A program made the position numbers and the translations under genes. This document shows positions 16,671 through 25,851 of a stretch of 44,772 nucleotides of DNA, in pieces. The DNA lies in NCBI RefSeq assembly GCF_017426725.1, contig NZ_JAERMS010000022.1, forward strand, positions 1-44,772, in the 5' to 3' direction. The first letter of the stretch is position 1, and each line of letters begins with the position of its first letter. The notes under the pieces were generated by a model. The model was not told the origin of the DNA, did no database searches, and worked only from the letters and a program-made list of their open reading frames with translations. The stretch is from Prevotella illustrans. Lineage in GTDB: Bacteria > Bacteroidota > Bacteroidia > Bacteroidales > Bacteroidaceae.

Positions 16671-19600
16671 TTAGAAAGTAAGATTCAAGCCAAAAGAAAA
16701 AGTTGTAGGAGAAGGGTATCTGCCATTATCCAAGCCGTAAACATAACCCGTAATGTCTGACGTGCTGGCGCCGATTTCGGGATCATAGCCATCATATCCG
16801 GTAAGGGTGATCAGGTTTTGGAGGTTCATATAGACACGTAAGTTCTCAATTCCCCACTTTGAAATCCACTTCTTGGGGAAGGTATAGCCCAAAGCTATAT
16901 TCTTCAGCCTTATATAAGACCCGTCCTCGACGTATCTGTCGCTGATGACGTCGTTGTCATTGGGGTCGGTGATGGTTGCGCGCGGTATGCCGGTTGTCGG
17001 GTTAGCCACACGTATGTTGCTCGCGTCCGTGTACCAATAGCTGCCTGCGGGATAGGTTTTGGCGGCGTCGATAGGTTCAAGACGGGCACGGTTGTTGACA
17101 TCGGTGAGCTGATTGCTCCACAAGGTATTCATGCGGGTGAGTCTCATCTTCATATAGTTGAACACCTTGTTGCCGTAAGAGCCGTTGATAAATACATTCA
17201 AGTCGAAGTTCTTATACCTGAAAGTGTTGGTCCATCCGAAGGTAAACTTAGGCATGGGCGAACCGATATTGGTCTTGTCGTAGTCGTCGATCACGCCATC
17301 GGGAACACCGTTAGGTCCGCTAAGATCCTTAAACTTCAAGTCGCCGATCCACGGTGTCGTATTGCGATCGAAGCTTTTTCCGTCGGCCGGATACTTGGAA
17401 GTCTTGGGCGATGTCTCCAAATCCTTGAGATCTTTATACACGCCGTCGGTAACAAAGCCATAGAAGCTGTAAAGCGATTCGCCCACATTAGACATGCTCA
17501 CCACGTCATTCCACTGTCCGTAGCCCACGATTGCCGCGCTTGTCGTGCCCGACAGGGCTACCAACTTGTTCTTGTTCCACGAAATCTGAAATTCGGAATC
17601 CCATTGGAAAGCTCCCGTGAGCGGATGCGTGTTAACCGTCAATTCAAAACCGGTATTGCGGATGGTGCCGTAGTTGCCGTAGGGTGCGGCGAGCACGGAA
17701 GAAACATTGCCCGACGTTCCCATGTAAGAAGGTAACTGCAAAGGCATCAACATGTCTCTCGACTCCTTGCGATACCAGTCGAGGGTGACGCTTACACGGT
17801 CGTTGAGAACACCGAGGTCAAGCCCGATGTTCCATTGCTCCTGGCTCTCCCATTGCACGTCGAGGTTAGGAATATTGGCCGGACGGTAAGACTTGCCTAA
17901 CAACGTAGGGATGGCGGTCATGAGGGTTCCCCATTTGTAAGAACCGATGTTGGCATTGCCGGTCTGTCCCCATCCCGCGCGTAATTTACCGTTGCTCACA
18001 ATCTTGCTTAACGCGCTCTTCTGGAAGAAAGCCTCATTGATAAACCTCCATGAAGCCGCAAACGAGTGGAAACCTGCCCAACGCTTGTTAGGACCGAAGT
18101 TGGAACTGCCGTCATAACGATAAGTATAGGTCGCGTTGTAGCGGTTATCGAAGCCGTAGGTAAGACGTGTGAAGAACGAAGCCATGGCGGAACTGCCGAA
18201 TCCCACGTTAATGGAAGGCGTGCCTGTACCCAACGCGGGATTGTTTACGGTGTTCGAGGGCAGGTCGGTATTGGATGTTCTGTTATGATCGTACTTGCTT
18301 TCCCAAGCCTCCTGACCGAGCATGGCCGAGAAAGAGTGCTTGTCGATCGTGTTGGTATAGGTAAGATAGTTCTTGATTTGCCAGAACGTACCTGTCGATT
18401 TCTGTACGGAAGCCGAGTTCTTGCTGCGTTTCCATGTTCCGAGATCCACTGTCGGCAGGAAGTTGCGCGCTCTGTCCGAACTCAGGTCGTAACCCACTTC
18501 GGCATGCCAAACAAGGCTTTTGATAGGAGTTATCTCAAAGAAAAGGTTACCATTGAGCTTCTTTCGCTCGAGCTTGATTTCGTTCAGCATCGCCATGGCG
18601 ATAGGGTTGGGGTTGGTAAAGCCTTGACGTGAGATAGACGAGTAGCCTCCGTCTATATTATATATTTGGATGTCGGGCGGCGTGGTAAGCGAATAGTTGA
18701 TGATACCCTGCTCGCTGTCAGCCAACTTCAGGTCGTCGCTCGTGTTGGAGAAATTGACGCTCATGCCCAATTTCAGCCACGGTTTGAGTCGCGCGTCGAG
18801 GTTGGTACGCAAGCCCATACGGTCAAACTTACTGCCGATGATGGTACCTTCCTGCTCCATGAAGTTGCCCGATACGTAATACTGTACCTTGTCTGAACCT
18901 CCCTGTGCCGCCACCTGATGCGAGTGTTGGAAAGCGGTTTGGAAGATCGCGTCCTGCCAATTCGTTCCCTTACCCAGGATAGAAGGGTCGGCGTAGTGGG
19001 TATCGGCGGTGGCGGCGTTTATCTGTCCCGTACTGACGAAGTCGTTATAATAACTCGCGAACTCCTGTAAGTTCATGATATCGAGACGTTTTGTCTGTCT
19101 GCTGATGGCCGCCATGCCGTCGTATGTGAACTTGGCTTCTCCCGGTTTTCCCCTCTTCGTCGTAATCAGGACAACGCCATTGGCCCCTTGCGCGCCATAG
19201 ATGGCTGTCGCGGAAGCGTCTTTAAGGATTTCCATCGAAACGATATCGTTGGGGTTGATGGTAGAAAGGGGCGAAACGGTAGAAACCTTTCCATTGCCCA
19301 AGGCGTCGCCCAAGCCGAGCGAGGAACCGCTGGCGCCACTGCCTTGCATGATGACTCCGTCGATGACATATAGCGGTTCGGCATTGGCATTGATGGTGGC
19401 CTGCCCACGCACACGGATGCTTGACGACGTGCCGGGGGCTCCGGAGGTGCTTACGGCCGTTACGCCGGCAGCGCGTCCTTGCAAGGTTTGGTCCAAGGAC
19501 GTAACGATAGAGCCGCGTAGCTTCTTCTCATCCATGGTGACCGAGGCGCCGGAAACGTCGCTCTTCTTCATCGAGCCATAACCCACCACGACGACTTCGC

Positions 19601-19955
19601 TGAGCGAGGTGTTGTTTTCCGACAGCACAATGGTATATTCCGATTTACTTGTAATCTTCACACTTTGTGTGACAAAGCCCACATACGACACTTCGATAAC
19701 GGAGCCTTCAGAGACGGTTAGGGAAAAACGACCGTCGAGATCGGTAATGGTGGCATTGTTTGTCCCCTTCACCTTGACGGTAGCGCCAATGATTGGTTCG
19801 GTTCCATCGGTTACTTTACCGGTAACCTTTCTTGCTTGTTGCGTAGCGGCGAACATGTTGTTGCCTTTGCCGGCATAGACTTGTGCGGAATATCCGACAG
19901 GTGTCAACGACAGAACTCCTGCAAGCAAAACGATTTTACTGCGATTGATCTTCAT
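16671..19955 (-). CDS. SusC-like TonB-dependent outer-membrane transporter (beta-mannan PUL)
   Basis: This 1094-residue SusC/RagA family transporter has a signal peptide (MKINRSKIVLLAGVLSL), a carboxypeptidase-regulatory-like domain (VTGKVTDGTEPIIGATVKV), a TonB box-like segment (SEVVVVGYGSMKKSDV), a plug (EPLYVIDGVIMQG, then MEILKDASATAIYGAQGANGVVLI) and a barrel ending FSFGLNLTF. A Ser/Gly-rich loop (about residues 206-232) follows the plug DG motif and is not present in the other SusC of this window. It heads the left arm of the mannan PUL, divergent from the esterase-led arm about 940 bp away. The start codon fits the signal peptide. Substrate, manno- or glucomanno-oligosaccharides, is inferred from GH26, GH5 and GH130 nearby. 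Confidence 0.95.
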   Translation of the reverse strand: MKINRSKIVLLAGVLSLTPVGYSAQVYAGKGNNMFAATQQARKVTGKVTDGTEPIIGATVKVKGTNNATITDLDGRFSLTVSEGSVIEVSYVGFVTQSVKITSKSEYTIVLSENNTSLSEVVVVGYGSMKKSDVSGASVTMDEKKLRGSIVTSLDQTLQGRAAGVTAVSTSGAPGTSSSIRVRGQATINANAEPLYVIDGVIMQGSGASGSSLGLGDALGNGKVSTVSPLSTINPNDIVSMEILKDASATAIYGAQGANGVVLITTKRGKPGEAKFTYDGMAAISRQTKRLDIMNLQEFASYYNDFVSTGQINAATADTHYADPSILGKGTNWQDAIFQTAFQHSHQVAAQGGSDKVQYYVSGNFMEQEGTIIGSKFDRMGLRTNLDARLKPWLKLGMSVNFSNTSDDLKLADSEQGIINYSLTTPPDIQIYNIDGGYSSISRQGFTNPNPIAMAMLNEIKLERKKLNGNLFFEITPIKSLVWHAEVGYDLSSDRARNFLPTVDLGTWKRSKNSASVQKSTGTFWQIKNYLTYTNTIDKHSFSAMLGQEAWESKYDHNRTSNTDLPSNTVNNPALGTGTPSINVGFGSSAMASFFTRLTYGFDNRYNATYTYRYDGSSNFGPNKRWAGFHSFAASWRFINEAFFQKSALSKIVSNGKLRAGWGQTGNANIGSYKWGTLMTAIPTLLGKSYRPANIPNLDVQWESQEQWNIGLDLGVLNDRVSVTLDWYRKESRDMLMPLQLPSYMGTSGNVSSVLAAPYGNYGTIRNTGFELTVNTHPLTGAFQWDSEFQISWNKNKLVALSGTTSAAIVGYGQWNDVVSMSNVGESLYSFYGFVTDGVYKDLKDLETSPKTSKYPADGKSFDRNTTPWIGDLKFKDLSGPNGVPDGVIDDYDKTNIGSPMPKFTFGWTNTFRYKNFDLNVFINGSYGNKVFNYMKMRLTRMNTLWSNQLTDVNNRARLEPIDAAKTYPAGSYWYTDASNIRVANPTTGIPRATITDPNDNDVISDRYVEDGSYIRLKNIALGYTFPKKWISKWGIENLRVYMNLQNLITLTGYDGYDPEIGASTSDITGYVYGLDNGRYPSPTTFSFGLNLTF

Positions 19956-19990
19956 TTGTTATTTAGGTTGGTTATTAAATTTTATTTATA

Positions 19991-20048
19991 CCGCCGCGAT
20001 GACAGCGCTTGGCGGCAGGCCCATGTGACATTTACTTTTTTAGGTTTG
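19991..20048 (-). promoter_or_regulatory. Structured 5' leader of the mannan-PUL susC
   Basis: Read on the minus strand, CAAACCTAA (20048-20040) precedes the GC-rich motif GCCTGCCGCCAAGC (20020-20007), which lies in a stem where CCGCC (20015-20011) pairs with GGCGG (19995-19991), helped by inner GCG/CGC pairing. AACCTAAA recurs at 19969-19962. The 14-nt motif begins 65 nt before the ATG; its 12/14 match in the first susC leader begins 64 nt before that ATG. Confidence 0.45.
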
Positions 20049-20116
20049 CATGCACGTTTGATTTTTAAAGGGAAGATAAATTAACTTTCAATTATTTCAA
20101 TTAAGAATATCCGCTG

Positions 20117-20124
20117 CAAAGATA
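20117..20124 (-). promoter_or_regulatory. -7 element of the mannan-PUL susC promoter
   Basis: TATCTTTG on the minus strand matches the Bacteroidota -7 consensus. No clear TTTG is found at the -33 position, as for the other susC, which fits control by an activator. The predicted leader is about 150 nt. Confidence 0.5.
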
Positions 20125-20523
20125 GAGTATTATGTTTGTATTGTGTTAATACTTTTTTATTACATTATAATACTATGTTGTCAAATGACGGAAACGGGTA
20201 TAACAATCCTCTTTTCACCGGGGCTTCTCATCAGGAAATGACACCTATTTCTATATAGATGCCGCGGAAGACAAACGGGCGAAAACCGCTTAAACCGCGT
20301 AGCTCTCAATATACAACTAATTTTGCTTTAAATATTAATTCTCGCCCATTTTCCTTGCGTTCTTTTGGCTCATTCGTTTTCTTGGCTTCAAATAAGCCGT
20401 TTTTCTGCTGTTTTGTTAAATGGCTGATTATCAGCGAAATATACTGTCCGATAATATAAAGTCAACGGAAAAAGAGCGTCATATAGGCTGAAACACGGCT
20501 GAATGTAGCCTGAATTGGCCGCC

Positions 20524-20645
20524 AAAGCTATGCTTTGACCTTATAAAAGGGCCACTTTGACCCTGTGAAAGGGCTGCTTTGACACTTCCAAAGTGGCTCT
20601 TTCGCCTCAAAAGAGTGTGGTTTGCCATCGTGAAAGAGCGGATTC
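20524..20645 (+). repeat. 22-bp-phased palindrome array A
   Basis: The 13-bp dyad AAAG-N5-CTTT begins at 20524, 20546, 20568 and 20590, exactly 22 bp apart, with cores CTATG written as AAAGCTATGCTTT, then GGCCA, GGCTG and TGGCT. Spacers are 9 nt. Two degenerate units follow near 20610 and 20633. It lies between the divergent promoters of the mannan PUL. Confidence 0.85.
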
Positions 20646-20856
20646 AATGCCGTTCTTTTTCTATTTCATCGTTTTGCCGATGATGTTTTTCAAGGCAGTT
20701 TTTAAGTTAATTTCTTGTCCGGCCGTAAATATGATTCGTCGTCATTTCCCTTTGGTCGCCTCGTCATTCCGCGTCAAACACGCCATCTATATACGTTTGT
20801 GCGACAAAGTATCAGTTTTTATCAAAATAGTATTAATAAGTTGTTGTTTTAAATCA

Positions 20857-20864
20857 TATCTTTG
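20857..20864 (+). promoter_or_regulatory. -7 element of the right-arm mannan operon
   Basis: TATCTTTG matches TAnnTTTG and lies 33 bp before the ATG of the esterase gene at 20898, giving a short leader of about 25 nt. The -33 position has no clear TTTG. Confidence 0.6.
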
Positions 20865-20897
20865 CATCGTTAAATAACTAAAAACAATTTGGTGCTG

Positions 20898-22178
20898 ATG
20901 AGACAAATAAGTTTAACCTTTTTACTCTTAGCGTGGATTACAAGCCTTGCCCAAATCAGAGGCAGCAACATAGAAATCGTCGTATCGCCCGATCATTCCG
21001 ACTGGAACTATCGGGTGGGCGAGGAAGTGGTGCTCAAGGTGTCGGTCATGAAAGGCCGATGCCCGCTGAAAGGCGTAAAGGTCGACTACGAAGCGGGTCC
21101 CGAAATGTATCCCGAAGTAAAGAAACAAGGTGTCGTATTGAAAGACGGCACGATGACATGGAAAGCCAAAATGCGGCTGCCGGGTTTCTACAGACTGAAG
21201 GTCGGCGGCGAAATCGACGGGAAGAAATATGAAGGTCTGTGCACGGTTGGGTTCTCGCCCGAGCGTCTGCGACCCACTGCCGTAGAGCCGTCCGACTTCG
21301 ACCGTTTTTGGCAAAAGGCGTTGACCGACGCGCGGAACGTGCCTTTGGAAGGTCGCAAGAGGCTCCTGCCCGAGCGATGCACGGACCAAGTGAACGTCTA
21401 CGAGGTGAGCTTTAACAACAACCAATGGGGAAGTCGCATATACGGCATCCTATGCGTGCCCGCCAAACCGGGCAGCTATCCGGCCTTGTTGCGCGTGCCC
21501 GGGGCGGGAGTACGTCCTTATCAAGGCGACATAGGAACCGCCTCACAAGGCGTCATCACCTTGGAAATAGGCATCCATGGCATACCCGTCACCATGCCGC
21601 AGGGCGTCTACGACGACTTGGCGGCGGGAGCGTTGAACGGATATTGGGACTTCAGCACTGACGACCGTGACAAAATGGCCTACAAACGCGTCTTTATCGG
21701 GGCCCTGAGAGCCATCGACTATATCGCCGCCCAGCCCCAATGGGATGGCAAGACATTGGGCGTTACGGGGTCGAGCCAAGGCGGCATGCTCTCGCTCGTA
21801 TGCGGCGCGTTGGACAAGCGAGTGAGTTTCATCGGCGTAGTGCATGCCGCCATGTGCGACCACACGGCTTCGCTGCGTGGAAGAGCGTGCGGATGGCCAC
21901 ATTATTTCTATGGACAGAAACAACCCGACGAACGCAAGGTGAAGGTAAGCGGATATTACGACGGCGTGAACTTCGCGAAGAGAATCCGCTGCGACAGTTG
22001 GTTTTCTTTCGGATATGTGGACGAAGTGGTGCCGCCCACGACGGCATACGCCACCTATAATATCGTGCCCGGCAACAAGGCGTTGAGCCTTTATCAAGCC
22101 ACGGGGCACTTCTGGTTCCAAGAACAATGGGACGAATGGCAACAATGGATCTTCAAACAACTCAACGTGAAGCAATGA
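20898..22178 (+). CDS. CE7-like acetyl esterase (AXE1 family) with an N-terminal Ig-like domain
   Basis: This 426-residue secreted enzyme has a signal peptide (to about SLAQ, residue 19), an Ig-like domain (about 25-118) and an AXE1-type alpha/beta hydrolase domain. The catalytic triad can be placed: Ser293 in GSSQGG, Asp375 in GYVDEVVPP and His404 in ATGHFWF. CE7 esterases remove acetyl groups from xylo-oligosaccharides and other acetylated sugars. As first gene of a beta-mannan operon it probably deacetylates manno-oligosaccharides, since plant glucomannans are acetylated; that substrate is inferred. The ATG at 20898 is chosen over a TTG three codons upstream. Its stop codon overlaps the next start (ATGA). 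Confidence 0.85.
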   Translation: MRQISLTFLLLAWITSLAQIRGSNIEIVVSPDHSDWNYRVGEEVVLKVSVMKGRCPLKGVKVDYEAGPEMYPEVKKQGVVLKDGTMTWKAKMRLPGFYRLKVGGEIDGKKYEGLCTVGFSPERLRPTAVEPSDFDRFWQKALTDARNVPLEGRKRLLPERCTDQVNVYEVSFNNNQWGSRIYGILCVPAKPGSYPALLRVPGAGVRPYQGDIGTASQGVITLEIGIHGIPVTMPQGVYDDLAAGALNGYWDFSTDDRDKMAYKRVFIGALRAIDYIAAQPQWDGKTLGVTGSSQGGMLSLVCGALDKRVSFIGVVHAAMCDHTASLRGRACGWPHYFYGQKQPDERKVKVSGYYDGVNFAKRIRCDSWFSFGYVDEVVPPTTAYATYNIVPGNKALSLYQATGHFWFQEQWDEWQQWIFKQLNVKQ

Positions 22179-23464
22179 ATAAGATAAGACTCCTATTAAC
22201 CGCGCTTTTCATCGGCATGGCGTCATCGCTCGCCGCACAAGATGTCTTCGTGAGCGTGAAGGACGGACAGTTCGTCCGTAACGGCAAACCGTATTATTTT
22301 ATCGGCACGAACTTCTGGTACGGAGCCATCCTTGGCTCGACAGGACGCGGCGGAGACAGGCAGCGGCTCAAGAGAGAACTCGACGCGATGAAACGCATGG
22401 GCATCGACAACCTGCGGATTATGGTGGGCAGCGATGGTGAGGAAGGTGTGAAAACCAAGGTTGAACCTGTGCTGCAACGGGCGCCCGGAGTGTATAACGA
22501 CACCATTCTCGACGGACTGGATTATCTGCTCATGGAAATGGAACGCCGCGGAATGCTTGCCATTCTCTACCTTAACAACGCGTGGGAATGGAGCGGCGGC
22601 TATGGCTATTATCTCGAACAGGCGGGCGCGGGCAAAGCCGTGAGACCCGATGAGGCAGGCTATGAGGCTTATCAGAAGTATTCATCGCAGTTTGCCGACA
22701 ACCCAAAGGCGCAGCGATTGTTCTACGATCATGTGCGGTTCATCCTGTCGCGCACCAACAGATACACCGGAAGACGCTATTGCGATGAGCCTTCCATCAT
22801 GTCGTGGCAGATAGGCAACGAGCCGAGAGCTTTCTCAAAGGCCGCGTTACCGGGCTTTGAGCGCTGGCTGCGCGAAACTTCGGCTTTGATAAAACGTATC
22901 GACAAGAATCATTTGGTATCAATAGGGTCGGAAGGAGCGCATGGATGCGAAGGAAGTTACGACGTGTACAGACGCGTCTGTGCGGACCCGAATGTGGATT
23001 ATTGCAACATACATATATGGCCATACAACTGGGGGTGGGCGAAGAAAGACTCGCTTGCTGCCAACTTGGAAAGGGCAAAGAGGAATACCGATGAGTATAT
23101 TGAGAGGCACATCGCTATCTGCGAGCAATTGCGTAAGCCCCTTGTCTTGGAAGAATTCGGCTTCCCTCGCGACGGCTTCTCTTTCTCCAAGTCATCCGCG
23201 ACCGATAGCAGGGATGAATATTACCGCCACGTCTTCGACCTCATCGGGGAGTACGCGGCAAGAGGAAGCATTCTTGCCGGTTGTAACTTCTGGGGCTGGG
23301 GCGGATACGCGGAGCCTCGACACGAACAATGGGAACCCGGAGACGACTACACAGGAGACCCTGCCCAGGAAGCGCAAGGACTCAATTCGGTATTCATGAG
23401 CGACAAGAGTACCCTCAGGACGATATCCGGACAAATCAAGCGAATAAGAAAACAAATTAAATAA
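22175..23464 (+). CDS. GH5 endo-beta-1,4-mannanase (GH5_7-like)
   Basis: This 429-residue secreted enzyme has a type I signal peptide (MNKIRLLLTA...SLAAQ) and one GH5 domain. The acid/base lies in WQIGNEPRAF (Glu216) and the nucleophile in PLVLEEFGFPRDG (Glu327), and the segment RNGKPYYFIGTNFWYG (about 35-50) is the typical start of the mannanase subfamily. It hydrolyses internal beta-1,4-mannosidic bonds with retention. With no lipobox, it is probably periplasmic and shortens imported oligosaccharides. The ATG at 22175 overlaps the esterase stop codon (ATGA), so the two are translationally coupled; the open frame further upstream lies inside the esterase gene. Confidence 0.9.
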   Translation: MNKIRLLLTALFIGMASSLAAQDVFVSVKDGQFVRNGKPYYFIGTNFWYGAILGSTGRGGDRQRLKRELDAMKRMGIDNLRIMVGSDGEEGVKTKVEPVLQRAPGVYNDTILDGLDYLLMEMERRGMLAILYLNNAWEWSGGYGYYLEQAGAGKAVRPDEAGYEAYQKYSSQFADNPKAQRLFYDHVRFILSRTNRYTGRRYCDEPSIMSWQIGNEPRAFSKAALPGFERWLRETSALIKRIDKNHLVSIGSEGAHGCEGSYDVYRRVCADPNVDYCNIHIWPYNWGWAKKDSLAANLERAKRNTDEYIERHIAICEQLRKPLVLEEFGFPRDGFSFSKSSATDSRDEYYRHVFDLIGEYAARGSILAGCNFWGWGGYAEPRHEQWEPGDDYTGDPAQEAQGLNSVFMSDKSTLRTISGQIKRIRKQIK

Positions 23465-23476
23465 ACACTGTCGAAT

Positions 23477-25792
23477 ATGAAACATTTAGCATTATTTATA
23501 TCCATGGCAACCATGACATTAACCATGCAAGGAAAGGTAAAGAAACCGGTATATCAAGACCCGAAGGCTCCCATCGAACAGAGAGTGGAAGACCTCTTGG
23601 GCAGAATGACATTGGAAGAGAAGGTGGGACAGATGAACCAACTTGTGGGTATCGCGCACTTCAAGGAAAATTCAGCGACGATGTCGACTGCCGATCTATC
23701 CACCAACACGGCCAACGCGTTCTATCCGGGAGTAACGGTCAAGGACATGGAAGAGTGGACTAAGAAGGGACTTGTATCTTCGTTCCTCCACGTTCTCACC
23801 ATGGAGGAGGCCAATTACCTGCAACGTCTCAACATGCAAAGCCGTTTGCGGATACCTCTTATCATCGGCATTGACGCCATACACGGCAATGCCAAGTGTA
23901 AGGACAACACGGTATATCCCACCAATATAGGCTTGGCGTCGTCGTTCGACGTAGACATGGCCTACACCATTGCACGCCAAACGGCTTTGGAGATGCGGGC
24001 CATGAACATGCACTGGACGTTTAATCCCAATGTGGAGGTGGCTCGCGATGGCCGTTGGGGCCGCTGCGGAGAGACCTTCGGAGAAGATCCTTACCTTGTA
24101 ACACGCATGGGGGTAGCCACCAACAGGGGCTATCAACGCAACTTGGATAGCGCGGAGGACGTGCTGGGATGCGTCAAACATTTCGTGGGCGGCTCCCAAC
24201 CTATCAACGGAACCAATGGAGCGCCTGCCGATTTATCGGAAAGAACGTTGAGAGAGGTCTTCTTCCCCTCGTTCAAGGCTGCCCTTCAGCAGGGTGGCGA
24301 TTGGAATGTGATGATGTCGCACAATGAGTTGAACGGCATTCCTTGCCACACCAACCGTTGGCTTATGACCGATATCCTACGCAAGGAGTGGGGATTCAAG
24401 GGATTTGTGGTGAGTGATTGGATGGACATAGAGCATTGCGTAGACCAGCATCGCACCGCCACCGACCATCAGGAAGCGTTCAAACAGAGTATCTTGGCCG
24501 GCATGGATATGCACATGCACGGTCCGGAATGGGTGCGATCGGTCGTGGAATTGGTGAAGGAAGGACATATCTCGGAGAGCAGAATCGATGAGAGCGTGCG
24601 CCGAATCCTCACCGTTAAGTTCAGGTTAGGCCTGTTTGAGCAACCTTACGGTGACGCGAAGACACGCGACAAGGTCATCAATAATCCCGTACACAAGCAA
24701 ACGGCATTGGAAGCGGCACGCAACAGTATCGTGCTGTTGAAGAACGAAGGCAACCTGTTGCCGCTCGATATGAAGAAATACAAGCGTGTGTTGGTAACCG
24801 GTATCAACGCCAACGACCAGAATATCATGGGCGACTGGAGCGAATTGCAACCGGAAGAGAAGGTCAGTACGGTATTGAAAGGCTTGCGACAGATCGCTCC
24901 TTCCACCGATTTCCAATTCGTAGACCAAGGCTGGGACCCACGCAATATGTCGCAGGCGAAGGTGGACGAGGCGGTGGAAGCTGCCAAAAGTTGTGACCTG
25001 AACATCGTTTGCTGCGGCGAATACATGATGCGTTTCAGATGGAACGAACGTACATCGGGCGAAGATACCGACCGTGACAACCTCGATTTGGTGGGATTGC
25101 AAGACCAACTTATCCGAAGATTGAACGAAACGGGCAAGCCTACCGTGCTTATCATCATCAGCGGGCGACCGCTCAGCGTGCGTTACGCGGCAGAACATGT
25201 ACCCGCTATCATCAACGCGTGGGAACCCGGACAGTTCGGCGGACAGGCTGTTGCCGAGATACTCTACGGCAAAGTGAACCCTTCCGCCAAACTCGCGATG
25301 ACCATTCCGCGCGGTGTAGGACAGATATCCACCTATTACAACCACAAGAAATCGGCATTCTTCCATCCTGTGGTATGCGGAAACAGCGAACCGCTCTATC
25401 CTTTTGGCTTCGGATTGTCATACACCACGTTTGCTTACTCCGGCCTTTCGTTAGACAAGACCAAAATCAAGGCTGGAAGCAACGAGAGCGTGAACGCGAC
25501 GATAACGATAGAAAACACGGGCACGAGAGACGGCGTGGAAATCTGTCAGCTTTACATCAACGACGTGGTGGCATCGGCAGCGCGGCCTGTCAAAGAGCTC
25601 AAAGACTTTAAGAGAGTGGCGTTGAAGGCGGGAGAGCGGAAGACCATCACCTTCGAGATACCGCAAGAGAAACTGGCTTTCTACGACATCGACATGAAAT
25701 ATGGTGTGGAGCCTGGCGTCTTCGAGGTACTTGTAGGCGGTAGCAGCAAGGATTCCGACTTGAAAAAAGCCACGTTCGAGGCGGTAAAATAA
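23477..25792 (+). CDS. GH3 beta-glucosidase (mannan PUL)
   Basis: This 771-residue secreted enzyme has a short signal peptide (MKHLALFISMATMTLTMQGK). The TIM barrel contains GIDAIHGN (131-138), RWGRCGETFGEDPYL (193-207), VKHFVGG and the nucleophile in FVVSDWMDIEH (Asp314). The second domain includes LLKNEGNLLPLD and the C-terminal fibronectin III-like domain includes ENTGTRDGVEICQLYI. It resembles family 3 beta-glucosidases more than the GH3 at 9627 does, with the classical length. In a glucomannan pathway it would remove non-reducing glucose from mixed oligosaccharides; a beta-mannosidase role is possible but less usual for GH3. It starts 12 bp after GH5. Confidence 0.92.
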   Translation: MKHLALFISMATMTLTMQGKVKKPVYQDPKAPIEQRVEDLLGRMTLEEKVGQMNQLVGIAHFKENSATMSTADLSTNTANAFYPGVTVKDMEEWTKKGLVSSFLHVLTMEEANYLQRLNMQSRLRIPLIIGIDAIHGNAKCKDNTVYPTNIGLASSFDVDMAYTIARQTALEMRAMNMHWTFNPNVEVARDGRWGRCGETFGEDPYLVTRMGVATNRGYQRNLDSAEDVLGCVKHFVGGSQPINGTNGAPADLSERTLREVFFPSFKAALQQGGDWNVMMSHNELNGIPCHTNRWLMTDILRKEWGFKGFVVSDWMDIEHCVDQHRTATDHQEAFKQSILAGMDMHMHGPEWVRSVVELVKEGHISESRIDESVRRILTVKFRLGLFEQPYGDAKTRDKVINNPVHKQTALEAARNSIVLLKNEGNLLPLDMKKYKRVLVTGINANDQNIMGDWSELQPEEKVSTVLKGLRQIAPSTDFQFVDQGWDPRNMSQAKVDEAVEAAKSCDLNIVCCGEYMMRFRWNERTSGEDTDRDNLDLVGLQDQLIRRLNETGKPTVLIIISGRPLSVRYAAEHVPAIINAWEPGQFGGQAVAEILYGKVNPSAKLAMTIPRGVGQISTYYNHKKSAFFHPVVCGNSEPLYPFGFGLSYTTFAYSGLSLDKTKIKAGSNESVNATITIENTGTRDGVEICQLYINDVVASAARPVKELKDFKRVALKAGERKTITFEIPQEKLAFYDIDMKYGVEPGVFEVLVGGSSKDSDLKKATFEAVK

Positions 25793-25811
25793 AGATTCGA
25801 GGCGGTAAAAT
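25775..25811 (+). repeat. Short tandem duplication at the GH3/GH26 junction
   Basis: TTCGAGGCGGTAAAAT occurs at 25775-25790 and again at 25796-25811, a 21-bp step. The first copy encodes the GH3 C-terminus and runs into its TAA stop; the second copy ends in an ATG at 25810 that opens a 14-codon extension in frame with GH26. Confidence 0.85.
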
Positions 25812-25851
25812 GAAATATAATATCTCCCCGAATACAAAAAAACTCAGCAAA

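Larger units (their letters stand above)
19956..20897 (+). other. Divergent control region between the two arms of the mannan PUL
   Basis: These 942 bp hold no convincing gene. From left to right they contain the structured leader of the left-arm susC (to about 20110), its -7 element (20117-20124), an AT-rich stretch, a 22-bp-phased palindrome array (20524-20645), and the right-arm -7 element (20857-20864). The stretch 20646-20850 shows no clear structure beyond a second, weaker -7-like TACGTTTG at 20792-20799. A small open frame at 20593-20877 overlaps the array and promoter and has no recognisable features. Confidence 0.6.

Noticed and set aside
20593..20877. A 94-codon open frame upstream of the esterase gene
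   Set aside because: It overlaps palindrome array A and the -7 element of the esterase operon, and its product shows no signal or domain that I can support.
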